This document shows, one piece after another, positions 13,655-25,273 of a stretch of 64,000 nt of DNA. The first letter of the stretch is position 1, and each line of letters starts with the position of its first letter. Origin of the DNA: Crotophaga sulcirostris (lineage: Eukaryota > Chordata > Aves > Cuculiformes > Crotophagidae). The stretch covers positions 903,748 to 967,747 of the forward strand of contig VYZB01000217.1 of NCBI GenBank assembly GCA_013397455.1. Direction: 5' to 3'. A model generated the notes under the pieces. The model worked only from the letters and a program-made list of their open reading frames with translations. It searched no databases and was not told the DNA's origin. The translations under genes were made by a program, and so were the position numbers.

Positions 13655-16231
13655 AACAGAAGGGCAGTTGCCTGTGCCCAGCCCAAATAAAAAGAAAATG
13701 GGATCAATGCAATATGACTGGTGAAGAATAAATTACCAATAGCCATATCTATCGAACTACTGTTAGGAATGCCTTTGGAATATGATATATTTTAGAATCC
13801 ATCAGAGTTACAGACAGTTAAAAAATCATTTTCAAGAGGACATGGAGGTATTGGATCAAAATCATACAAAAGAAAGAACATTTATTAAGCTCGATTCAAA
13901 GAAATATTTGTAAATTTCCTCACCCTCAACAGATCCACCGAACTATTATGTCAATAAAGGAACACAGCCAAAGGAAATCACAGTCTTCATCATCTGGAAG
14001 AAAATATTCACTTCTGCATTGGACTACATTTTTAGGCAACCGCAGCCCTGAGCCATTATTCACTTTACAGAGGCAAAAGCTGGCTGAGAAAGTACATTTT
14101 TGTAATGATTTGATGAGCACCAGACAGTTACCTCTTGATTCAGGCTCCATCCATACCTTGACCAATAGTTTCTCTATTTCTTTATCTCTATTCAGCAATG
14201 TTTTTGATAGAAGCCCACTTCTGATATGAAAGACAGAATAGGTAAAAAAGGAAAGAGTCCTTCTTTTGATCCTGAATCTGTTGTGTTAGTGATATATGCA
14301 ACGACATTAAATGTTAATGCAGATGATTATATGTCATTAGTATCCAGACCTTTTGTATTTGGAGTCTGCTTGCAAACCTAGAAATGTATCTAATGGCTTT
14401 GAGACTATTTTTCTTCCGTCTCTCTCAAGTCTACTACATCTGTCACAGAAAATAAACATATAACTTTACAGGTAATCAATGGCAAGGAAAGTGATACCTT
14501 TTCTAGTGATGTTCTCATGATATTACTTCAGCAGCATTAAAAGGCTCTACTCCCTTTTTCTCTCTCAAATGTAAAGAATTTCAACTTTTCTGTATGTGTT
14601 TTCATGTTCATCTGACCAGCTTCTGTTTCTCCCAGCCCTGTGAGTAAAAGGCTCTCCTATCAGCTACAATATGAGACAATGATAACACAGGTTTCCTTTG
14701 TAAGATGAAATTATATAGATATTCTAAATACTAATGGGAATTAAATAACTAGCACCTGTTATTACTTTTGAATACTGAAACATCAGAGACCAAAATTCAC
14801 AGCTATGTTAAATCTTTATTTTCATCAATTATGTTGTACATAAAGAAAATACATTAGATCAAGAAATTATTCTTCCAATTGTACATAATTTTGCCTCTAT
14901 CAGCATCAAATTTAATCTGCCATCATGTTGCCTATTAACCTATTATAATCATCTCTCATCTTCACTATCCTAAATCATTAACTATCAATCACCTGCATTT
15001 TGCTTAACTGCTTTTCTATTTTTTATTTCTCATAGCTATACTAAGAGATACCAGTGGCGGAAAAAGATAGGATTACAAATATCTGAAAAGGTAGGCCATA
15101 TACGTTTAGAGATGTGCCCTGCATTTTAGTGTTTTCTTTAGAAAAGCTTGTGAAGTCTCATTTCTTGAGGGATTCAGTTGGTCAGAAGGGTCTTCCACAG
15201 CCTGTTCTTCAAGCTTCCAGACGACAATGCAGCACAAGAGAAGTATAAGATTAAAAGGAAGATTAATCAGTATGTGTGTGCTAAGAGCACTGCAGAATCT
15301 GTCTGGTAAAAATCCACTGTGACAGAGCTGGAGAGAACAGGTTTTGACATAAAGGTACTGAGCTTTGCTCTTTGAACCCTCCAGGTTATTCCTGTTGGTT
15401 AGACACTGGAGGATCATAAAAACATCAGACATCATAAGTGTCTCAGTTGTGTTACTGGGTCTTGGTTTCAACCCCGCTACATGTTTTTGTTCCTTTACTT
15501 GCCGAGGTCAAACTCTAGTTACTCAAGTATGACCTAGCAGGGATTTCAGTGCATTCACCAACACTATTTTTTTTTTCCTCTTTTAACATGTTTTTCAAAC
15601 ATTCTGACTAATGAGATTGGAGAAGTAGAAGGAAATAAAAATGTTCCCAGCTGTTTTTTTAAAAAGAATATGCCTACTGCTGTGCAGCTTTCCTCCTGCA
15701 GTTTGTTGAACAAAGCAATTGGTGATAGGTTGAAGATATTAAAATTCCAGCTATGAATTTGTTTATAAAGTAAATTTAGTTACCTTGAAAGCTATTAGAC
15801 TGAATGCCCCAGAGATTGAACTCATTTACTTATTCACAGAACTGCTACAGTAAAGTATGAAAAAGTTCAAGCTTCCATCACCATGTCCCCCTAGAGTTCT
15901 CCAAGCTTGACCTCCTAGAATGACCTACGAAGGGAGAGATTAGTTCAGCCTTATATTCATTTAGGAAAGCACTCCTCTCATTTTAATCAATGGCAAATTA
16001 TCTGCAGAATTTAGTGAAGGTTTGGTCAGATCTTTGTCCTCTAGGAATGACACTGCTACGATTGAACCAGCCACAGACACTAATGACCAGATTTTTAAAT
16101 GGTTGCACATACATGCAGAAAAAGGCACAATCATAATTCTGGGGACATAGCTCTAGTCTTTATGGAAATTTACAGGTTGCAAAGGATCTTTAATTATCTG
16201 ACTGTTCTAGTGTTTTTTATAAAACTTGAGT
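13655..16231. other. Unique DNA, no firm gene
   Basis: AT-rich sequence between two CR1 insertions. Overlapping 90-codon frames on both strands at 13926-14229 and a 121-codon minus-strand frame at 15106-15471 are the only coding-like signals. Only the latter is listed separately. Confidence 0.5.
15106..15471 (-). CDS. Unrecognised 121-codon ORF with one predicted membrane segment
   Basis: I do not recognise this frame. The translation starts MKPRPSNTTETLMM and carries one strongly hydrophobic segment at about residues 66-85 (a HILINLPFNLILLLCCIVVW-like stretch), followed by an acidic, polar tail (KLEEQAVEDPSDQLNPSRNE). There is one N-glycosylation sequon on each side (NTT at 7-9, NET at 104-106). 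Single-pass small membrane proteins have this general plan, but a hydrophobic run also arises easily by chance in AT-rich DNA. I see no neighbouring exon, CpG-rich promoter or polyadenylation context that would raise it above a chance frame. Most likely non-coding. Confidence 0.12.
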   Translation of the reverse strand: MKPRPSNTTETLMMSDVFMILQCLTNRNNLEGSKSKAQYLYVKTCSLQLCHSGFLPDRFCSALSTHILINLPFNLILLLCCIVVWKLEEQAVEDPSDQLNPSRNETSQAFLKKTLKCRAHL

Positions 16232-16639
16232 TCATAGAACCATAGAATGGTTTGGGTTGGAAGGGAACTTAAAGATCATCTAATTCCAACTACCCTGCCA
16301 CGGGCAGGGACACCTCTCACCAGCCCAGGCTGCTCCAGGCCCCAACCAACCTGGCCTTGGACACTGCCAGGGAGGGGTCACCCACAGCTTCCCGGGGCAA
16401 CCAGTCCCAGGGCCTCACCACCCTCAGCGTTAAGAATTTCTTCCTAATGTCTAATCTAAATCTTCTCCCTTACAATTCGAAGCCATTCCCCCTCATCATA
16501 CCACTACCTGCCCTTGTAAAAAGTCCCTCCCCAGCTTTCCTATAGCCCCTTCAGGTACTGGAAGGCCACCATGAGGTCTCCCCGGAGACTTTTTCTCCCG
16601 GCTGAACAACTCCAACTCTCTCAGCCTGTCCTCACAGCA

Positions 16640-17210
16640 GAGGTGCTCCAGCCCTCTGATCATCCCCGTAGCCTCCTCTGGACCCATTCCAACAGTTTCG
16701 TATCCTTCTTATGTTGAGGATTCCAGAACTGGACACAGTACTCCAGGAGGGATCTCACAAGAGTGCAGTAGAGGAGGAGAATCACCTCCCTCACCCTGCA
16801 GGCCACGCTGCTTTCTATGCTGCCCAGGACACAGTTGGCCATCTGGACTGTGAGCACATATTGTTAGCTCATTTCAAGCTTCTCATCAATCAACACCCCC
16901 AAGTCCTTCTCCTCACAGTTGCTTTCAATCACATCGTTCCCCATCCTGTATTGATACCAGAGGTTGCCCCAACCCAGGTGTAGGACCTTGCAGTTGGCCT
17001 TGTTGAACATGATGAGGTTCCCACAGGCCCACTTCTCCAGCTTGTCCAGGTCCCTCTGGATGACATCCCGTCCTTCTGGTGTGACAACTCAGCTTGGTGT
17101 CATCTGCAGACTTGCTGAGGGTGCACTGATATCACTGTCTATATCACCAATGAAAGTTTTAAACAACACTGGTCCAAGTATGGACCCCTGAGGGACACCA
17201 CTTGCCACAG
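16640..17210 (-). pseudogene. CR1 reverse transcriptase palm/thumb remnant, motif C altered
   Basis: Continuation of the RT of copy 2 after frame breaks. The motif B region (SGVPQGS-like) lies at about 17180-17205. Motif C occupies 17099-17110 and reads S-A-D-D-T-K, so both catalytic aspartates remain but the preceding aromatic is serine. After it come a [17 protein letters not shown] segment, [15 protein letters not shown] and the post-RT CR1 domain (VACRVREVILLLYCTLVRSLLEYCVQFW at about 16720-16810). Several frameshifts separate the pieces. Confidence 0.88.
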
Positions 17211-17317
17211 ATCTCTATCTGGACTTCAAGCCATTGACCACTACTCACTGAATTCAACCATCCCATCAATTCCTTACACACTCAAGAGTCCACCCATCAA
17301 ATCCATATCTCTCAAAT

Positions 17318-17698
17318 TCATATGTTGTGGGGCACCATGTCAATGGCTTTACAGAATTCCAGATAGATGATATCCATTGCTTTTCCTGTGTCCATTGATG
17401 TGGTCACCCCATCATAGGAAGCTACTAGGTTGGTCAGGTAGGACTTGCCCTTGATGAAGACATGCTGGCTGTTTCGAATTACCTCCCTGTCCTCCATGTG
17501 CTTTAGCATATCTTCTAGGATGATCTGTTCCATGATCTTCCCAGGCACAGAGGTGAGGCTGACAGGTTGGTAGTTCTCAGGGTCATCCTTTCTACCCTTT
17601 TTAACAACGGGCACAATGATGTCCTTCCTGCAGTCACAAGAGACTTCCCCTGACCATCGTGACTTTTCAAACATCATGGAGATTGGCTTGGCAACCAC
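17318..17698 (-). pseudogene. CR1 reverse transcriptase, N-terminal/fingers and motif A (open 126 codons)
   Basis: The longest surviving piece of reverse transcriptase in the window. In order it shows [20 protein letters not shown] (RT motif 1), [17 protein letters not shown], a [23 protein letters not shown] motif 2 region, then motif A as [16 protein letters not shown]. Motif A normally has a catalytic aspartate (Y-L-D-F-S/C-K-A-F-D); here that position is glutamate (LEF), itself a probable inactivating change. The frame stops just after motif A and resumes in other frames. In a live element this enzyme would copy the LINE RNA at the nicked target site. Confidence 0.92.
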
Positions 17699-17946
17699 AT
17701 CAGCCTCAGGACTCTGGGATGCATCTGATCAGGTCCCATAGACTTATATATCTTCAGGTTCCTCAGGCGGCCGTGAACCCGATCTTTCCCTACAGTGGGA
17801 GGGTCTATACTCCCCTGGTCCGCATCTTGTTGTCCATTGACCCAGGAGCGGTGAGGAAAGTGTTTGCCAGTGAAGGTTGAGGTAAAAATGGTAAGTACCT
17901 CGGTCTTCTCCTCTTCTGTTGATATGAGGTCACCATTTTCATTCAT
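17674..17946 (-). pseudogene. CR1 linker between endonuclease and reverse transcriptase
   Basis: An open 90-codon segment reading MNENGDLISTEEEKTEVLTI, FTSTFTGKHF and, later, a [19 protein letters not shown] stretch. This is the characteristic CR1 pre-RT linker, with its conserved 'KSMGPD-HPRVL' motif directly before the RT. It runs out of frame at about 17690 and the RT continues in the frame listed at 17318-17698, so a small frameshift separates them. Confidence 0.88.
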
Positions 17947-18190
17947 CAGTGGGTGTGCATTTTCTTTAAGCTTCCTTTTCTGATTGACCTACCTGTAGAA
18001 GCCCTTCTTGTTATTCTTCGTTTCTCTTGCCAAGTTCAGCTCCAGCTGCACCTTGGCCTTCCTGAACTCATTCCTACAGGACTGGGCAGTATCCCTATAC
18101 TCTTCCCACTTTACCTGTCCCTCCTTTCACTACCTGAGTAGTTCCTTCTTACTCTTCAGTTTCACCAGTGGGTCTGAATTAATTTGTACT

Positions 18191-21100
18191 TTCACTATAA
18201 AAAGTGAGACTTTGCTATCTCTTTGCTTGTAACAAACAGGAAGGATTCTTGAATCAGCATATTCGATTTTACCAACAATGTGAATTTGGGAAAATCACTT
18301 AGTTCCTTTTTTTACCCCAGTCCTACTCCCATCTATATCCACATATGAAATGTGGGGTATCAACAGATATCAAATTAGGGGAAAAAAAAAGGAGAAAGGC
18401 AACTTAACTTTTTTTACTCCAAATTTTTAAGTAAGCAATATCATCAGTGCCCTAAGTATCACATCTGATCACAAAACCATACACTTGTGTAACATAACCT
18501 TATATAATCCCTTTGAAACAATAATGTTTCTGCATCAGTGCAATAAGAGCTGTCTGCCATGGCAAAAAATAAAAAAACATTTTATCAAAACTTTTTGCTT
18601 CATATTTTGCTGTCAAGTAGAGTGATAGATACTATACGCCACATAAGACCCACCGGTGAATTTTCAGCTTCCCTGAGCTGCATTTTTATTATAAGCATCA
18701 GTCTGCAAATCCTAAGTTGTTAAGCATGGTTATGGAAGAAATTTGAGGGTAGAAACCTTGTCAATCACTGACAACATGGTCTTGCTCAGCTGATAATAAA
18801 ACTACTGCTCTCTGAGAAAGATTTCTGTTAGCATTTGGGAAAGGCAGCAGGGTGACCATTCTTTCCAAAAGCCAAGGACCCCAAGTGTCTGCTTTCATAA
18901 ATGATTTTTGCCAGGTATGTCTTTTGTTTTTTGAATTTGCCACCTCCCACCACACCTTGTACTCAAGAGTTAGAATTCTGAGTTTGCAATCTGAAATACT
19001 TGAAAACATAAAAGGATGAACTGGCAATGTCTTATACCTCTTCCTTACTTATTCTGTAGATTTTAATTCCTAATTTAAATATTCAGACAGCTTTTATCTG
19101 TTTTTTTTTCCTACTTTAAACCTGGATTTAAATTACTCTTCTCATAGAAATTTATTATTGATACTTTCCTTCTGCTGAACACAGAGTACCATACGCTGCG
19201 CTTGAGTCTTTATGTTGCTACACAGGCACTTAGTTCAGTGGCAGGCCTTATATATAAATTCTTATTGAACATCGGATTACTGTTGAAACTGAGAAAACCA
19301 ATTAAAGAGCTTTTTTATTAGCTCAAACTGTAACTCTGGCTAGCCTAACATCAGCTAAAGTCATATTTTCAGCCCTAACTGCTGACCTGACATCGATGTA
19401 AAGCTTTCACGGGTCTGCTCTTAGACCTTTAGGACAAACTTACAAGCCGTAATTGAAGACTCAGACACACAGGAAGCATAGAGGCATCGAAAATCATGCT
19501 GAATATAATGAAACTGGAGAATAGAGACAAGAACATCTGTCCATTCAGCTAATCTTATCACGTTTACAAGAAAGTAAAGTCCCCACACTAGCCAAGCAGA
19601 GATAGTTAAAATTCAAGTTCATAAAAATCACATTGGGCTTCAGAAAAGGTTTGAAGCTCTGAAATTTTGCCAGACTGCTAAAAGCTGAAGCATGAAGTCA
19701 GAGGGAAACACAGAACTTCACTGAACAACAGCAGCAATCAGTGGGAGACTTTCCATACATTTCGGTCAGTAACAGATCAAGCCAGCTAACATGTTTCATA
19801 ACTATTAGTATGACTTTTCCAGCCTGAGAAGTTAAGTAATGCATTCAAATGCACAATCACATCTCAGTGTGAATTCAGAGGACTGGAAAGTACTACTTTT
19901 CATGTAACATATTTTTTGTCTTTGGAATGTACATATAAAAAAAAGACAACAGAGCTAGGTATATAAAAAACTTTCTTCTACTGAAGTGAGAAAATGAAAT
20001 TATTCTAAACATTCTCTTCTGTCACATCACTGAAAAAAAACCTTTGATAATAGAAGAGGATCTTGAGCAAACATATTTACATTTACAATATGAATTTTAA
20101 CCAAATATCACAAAGTGTAAAGCATTTCACAATTATATAAATGTGATGTGTCGAGCACTTCATAAACATATAAAAAGATTACCCTGATCCAAAAATATTA
20201 CAATCTAATTAGGCAGTACATACAGAAGGATGTGGGAGGTAAAAGAGTGAATTGATGAAAGCATTGAAAAGAAAGGGTAAAAGTTAAGCACACATCTTAG
20301 CCCCATGACTCATAAGTGTAGGTATATAGACATTTCTCTAGTCACTGGATGAGTAGGCCAACATTTATTGTCCTCTTTTCTCAAGTTGTGTGTCTTCCCC
20401 AGTCATTTGAAAAGAAGAGTGTGAACGGTTGTCAGACTGCTTCAGGAAGTGGGATGAAGACAAATGGGGCCATAAGGAAGAAGTTGTGAGAGCAGAAGGG
20501 GAGAACACTGAGAAAAGCTTGCAAGTCTTGTTCTTGGGTTGAATAAAGAGAGGAAGGAAAAGCAGATGAAAGTACAAAAGTAAAATAGGTGACATAAAAC
20601 CTTGAAGTGACATCATGGCCTTTCAATCCAGGTAGCAAAGGAGATGTCATTCTCTGCTGTATCTAGCAAGCCAGGTAGCTCTCTAGCAACCATTCTTCTA
20701 AGTCTTTAAGAGACCACTGCATCACAACTTCTCTGGAAACTTCCTTTCTTAAAGGGTATTACACCATAGAGACCAAAGTATGAACCTGAAGTTGCAGCTT
20801 GAAAATTGCATGCGGTATTCATACTTGTAGCCTCTCTAGATGGCAAGACTAGGAAAAGTTACTTAAGTTACTGCCTTAAGGAGGTGAAGAACATTTGTGG
20901 TTTTCAAACACAAATGTGGCATGGCATTTAGATTATACAGCAAGGGAGAAATATAGAAAGCAAAGTTAGCACATCAGAGAAATGAATTAATAATTAATAG
21001 CTTATAAATGTGTTAACAGCTCTTTACAATAACACATAATTGTAGGAATGGCAATCTATTACCAAAAGATCACTAACAGCTTTTAAATGGGTTGATTATC

Positions 21101-23629
21101 ACAGTGAAAAACCAATAAGTGTTTTAAAATGAGTGTTTTAAAAAAATGTCAATAATTAGATCTCTCTTAGGTTATAATTGTCACATAAACAGTTTGTAAA
21201 TGACTAAAAACAGTATTCTAAAGTAAACTTTCACTCACTGGCTGTTGCTGTTCTTAACCAAAGTGAGATCTAAGGCCAAGATTGAAAGATTAGAATTGAC
21301 ATGTGCAGCAAGTTTACATGACAACATGAAAAAAAATAAAAAAGAGAACTAAATAATTTCTGCTTTAATACGTGTTTATTTACTTCTCTTTTTTGCCTCA
21401 GGAAAAATGAAAAATGCTAGTTCTTAAACAAAGCAAAAATATCACCTGCTCATAATATCTTCACATAGAAAAGAATATTTAAACATGGGATAAGCTTCAG
21501 GTATAATTCAGCCTAAGAAATTTGTTCCTATGCAGAGAACAAAAGATCCAAAGTGCAAAACATGCTAAAGGAACAAGTATTTTCTTCACTCTTGCCCGCG
21601 TAGCTGAAAGTAATTTGCTTTCACTATTATGATGATATGAAACTGACAAGAACACGTAGAATTAAAATAGTATGTTACTTCTGTGAGACTGCATTGAATT
21701 CCAGAGCATAAATGCTGCACTGTACAGAAAGTCCTACTGATGCATCATAACACATCTTCAAAATCAGAAGGTTTTTATTGCCAGAAAAAAATAAACAGAT
21801 TCCTATAAATTTCCACTGTCATTTTTTGCTAATTATTTAATTAATGTATCAATATTCACTGTATTCCCCATGTATACATGCATAAGAATAAGAATGTTAA
21901 AAGTACGGAAATTCTAAGTATTGGAAGCATTATGGTTCAATTTGAAGTACACATTGCTATACCAAAATCTATCTGAATAGAATTCGTTATAGGAAAGCTT
22001 GTGCATGGCAGGATGTAAATGTGTGAGCATGGGACAACAACAGCTTCAGCACAGCTTCTGTGCTTCTGAAGAAAGAGGCACATATCCAGGAACAATGAAA
22101 CAACATGCTGAAAAAAATTCTCACTGTTTATTCCTCAGTTCATACATCCATTCCTTGATTTTACACATCCTTTTCTTCATACTTACTCTGTTCTTTACAC
22201 ACAAATTTTAGCACAGAAGCTAAAAAAAATTGACTCTTTACTTAAGAGACTGCTGCCATGAACTCTACCAAATTACCTCGGTTGGATTATTCTCATGTAT
22301 GCAATTTCAAGAAAATTCTTCATTATATTGACACACTGAGACAAGGCATGGATCAGTCATAAGTAAAAACCCAGTCCTGAACTTCAGCAGTAATTTCAGT
22401 GGAACCAAATAAAATCAAGCTCAGAATTATGTACAGAACACGTATACATTCACTTTCTAAAATGAAAAACAATTTAAGGAATGCAGACATTGATTTTACT
22501 TAGCAAACAATTAATGGTTTACTCCAGTGAAGACCAGTATGGAAAGACTCAAATGCCTCATCGTCAGCATACACTATGTTTTCATTTGAACACCTTGTGA
22601 AAACTAAGGCTGTTCTCTTACAGAAAACTGCCTTATCATGCTAGCCCAAAGCTTCTTCTCAAGCACTCTTACCTTTCTCCTCATGGACAATAAGAGTTCT
22701 GTTATAATTTAACCTAATGCTCCGATACACGTGCATAGACCTGCACGCATCCAATGCTATAATCACAGTCATGTACTCTTATCTGGTAATTTTACTTTAA
22801 ACAGAAAAATAGTAATATATAATTAGTTGCCTAGTCAATAAAGTTACATAGTCTTAATCAAAGATAAAAGATAGAGCAGGTTATACAGGAGTTATACACA
22901 CCATCAGATCTACTAATTAGTAGGCAGTATACTAAAAACTGTATGCTGAACTTTATCATCCTATTATCAAGACTACACAGGGTTAAATAGTTGTGGGGTA
23001 ACAGTGTGTCACAAGATGACATAACAAGTGATAAAACTCTGCAGATTAAAACCAGTTAAATAAGTGCAAAGGAGTCAGACCAAGGTTATATGAACTGACA
23101 TACTTATGGTCAAAATGAGCTATGAAACATGAAACATTGTAATTATATCTCAAGATGTCAAGGTAATTGTGTCAGCACTTGCATAGAGACTGAGGAAGCA
23201 GCAATATAAAATTGTGAGGGGAAAACCAAGACAAAAGAAACCAAAGAGCTAGGTGAAGTGTTTTAGGAAAGGGGACTGTCAAAATGTAAACCGCATTTCA
23301 GACAATTGAAAAATGATAATGACTGTATTAGAACACATTGCGTTTACTAATATAGCTAAGTCTCTAATGCTCTACCCATTATTCAAGCTAAGTCCACTTA
23401 TAGTGCCAGTACACAATTTTTAGCAGCCATGCAACTTGCACTTCCTTGAAATAATAGGTGTAAAATTTTCATTCCAAGCAACGTCTGCAAATGAATCTAG
23501 TAGAGATATTGGAGACTATCAACCCTTTTCGAAATAACAACAGGCAATTGTGTAAAACTGAGGAGCCTGAGTGTTAGGAAGAGTTTAAATGAGAGAAGTT
23601 AAACTGCAGAATGTCACAGAAAATGCCAT
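18191..23629. other. Unique AT-rich DNA, no gene recognised
   Basis: No recognised gene, RNA or interspersed repeat. Purine-rich sequence occurs at about 20405-20580. Minus-strand frames over it (20365-20650) are rich in Leu, Phe, Ser and Pro because they translate polypyrimidine, and I do not consider them genes. Confidence 0.55.
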
Positions 23630-23960
23630 GTCGGAAATGAGACATTTATTTAGAGTACATAATATCCTAATATCCCATTAAATCAGCACAGTGGCAGCTC
23701 TTGGTTTCAAACAACTTCAGTGGACATCTGTGAGCTATCAGAGGATCTATAAAGATCACCCCCGCATTATTTTGCATACCTAAGTGGGTTCTCTAATTAG
23801 TAAAACACCTCTAGAATGGGGCTTAAATGAACCAAATAAACCAAGGTGCTTTGTTTATCCAGCATGTAGCTTTCATGAAAGTTAGACTAACGAATTACAC
23901 TGCTTTTGCTGTAAGACTGCAGGAAAGAAAGCATAAAGTAGGTTTCTTTCTACCATTGTA
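23630..23960. promoter_or_regulatory. Candidate conserved non-coding element
   Basis: About 330 bp with a texture unlike the flanks: fewer A/T homopolymers, mixed-composition words, and clustered homeodomain- and POU-like sites (TTTTGCATA near 23770, CTAATTAGTAAAAC at 23793-23806, and repeated ACCAAATAAACCAAGG-type forkhead-like words near 23830-23845). No open frame. Assignment as a conserved element rests on pattern impression only; cross-species alignment would decide. Confidence 0.3.
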
Positions 23961-25259
23961 AATACGCTGTATCTGAAGTTAAGAAGCCTCTTAACACATG
24001 TTTATAAAATCCATACAATTATCTAAACTATAGGATATTTTAAGATACACCTCAGAGAAAAATCAGTCCTATTTAATAAATCATGTGATTAAAAAATAAA
24101 GTACTGCAGGGACATAGATATTAACTCTTTAGAAGCTGTATGCACTGCTTTGTGATAATGTTCCAATTATTTAGTCATCCATCATTAATACAAAGTAACA
24201 TTTGCTAAACTGCTGAAATGACTTCAAAAATTTAGGAGATACAGAGTTAATCTGGATGTCATGTTCAAAAACCCTGAAATGCATATAACACAATGCCTGT
24301 GTCAAAATAAATCCCATTATGTTTCTGATTTCTCAGCTGAGATATCCCACATCTCTTTGCATAAGATTTGATGTGAGTCTTTTCTCTGAATCTGCATAAA
24401 AAAATGATAATTCTTCTGGACCTGTCTCATTTTGAAGAATGTAAGGATCAAAGATAAAGATAGAGAAGAAAGGAAAGTCTGCATACAGAAATGAAATATT
24501 TCTAGATTGACAGCATGAGAGTTTTTCACTATGAAGTATTCACACAAATTACAAGTGCACCGCAAATAGACATGGGATAAGGAATACTGGTTTGAGTGCT
24601 TTTAGCAAGTGGAAAATATTTCTGTCCAAAAATTATACAGCATTTTACCTAACTGGTATCAGATTAAACAAAGTTATGAGCCACGTATAGTCCCTCTATG
24701 GCACATTTGGAGATAAAATTTTATGCAAATAATATCTCCAGAGCCACCCCCTTAAATGACTAGAAAATGTTTGAATACACTAGAACACTTGCATGCCTTT
24801 GGCTTTAATACCTGCAGATATTCAAAAAGCACTGCGGCCAAATCCTTTCAAGATACCAGTGAAGTAACAGGATTGCATAACACTATGAAGGAAATTTCAG
24901 GGGTGATGAGCATCTTCTACATATGGGAAGACTTCAGTAAAATTACTTGTATGTGTATTTTCTCAGAAATTGATAAAGCAATCAAAATACAAAAATATCC
25001 AATTTTGCTCTCAGAGTTGGCTGACAGCACTGCAATGGCCCCACTGTACCTGACAACACAGAGTATGGTTCTTCCTGATCCAAAAGAGGTTGGATAAATG
25101 CAGAAGGGTACAGAACAGAAAGTTCTATAAAACAGGCAGGCTAATAAGAAGCTGTCAAATTAATTTTTCACTTTAAGATCACAAACTTACACCATTGGGA
25201 TGAACTGAATCTTATCAGTTCCACCATAAAATGACCTACTTTTATGAGGTATTACAGTT

Positions 25260-25273
25260 TAAAAAAAAAAAAA
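25260..25273. repeat. Poly-A run
   Basis: Uninterrupted A run followed by C-interrupted A-rich sequence (ACAACCCAAAAAACAGG). No retrotransposon body is visible immediately upstream, so I do not call it a LINE or processed-pseudogene tail. Confidence 0.85.

Larger units (their letters stand above)
16232..18190 (-). mobile_element. CR1 LINE retrotransposon, 5'-truncated (copy 2)
   Basis: A nearly 2-kb CR1 copy in minus orientation. Its 3' end lies at 16232-16300: the reverse complement reads GATGATCTTTAAGTTCCCTTCCAACCC, AAACCATTCTATGGTTCTATG. Reading toward higher coordinates are the RT C-terminal domain, the RT palm and fingers, and the linker that precedes the RT (a TWEEYRD-like basic segment becomes VWEEYRDTA here at about 18090-18130). 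The endonuclease half and ORF1 are missing. Codon-level similarity to CR1 is clear over almost the whole length and there are fewer frame breaks than in the other copies. It differs in the linker and 3' region from copies 3 and 4, which suggests a different CR1 subfamily. The 5' edge is uncertain by about 20 bp. Confidence 0.94.

Noticed and set aside
13483..13746. 87-codon minus-strand ORF
   Set aside because: Runs antisense through a CR1 3' tail.
16247..17191. Several plus-strand ORFs (65-90 codons), Pro/Leu-rich
   Set aside because: Antisense shadows of CR1 copy 2, which is coded on the minus strand.
24756..25097. 113-codon plus-strand ORF
   Set aside because: No domain or motif; ordinary AT-rich composition.
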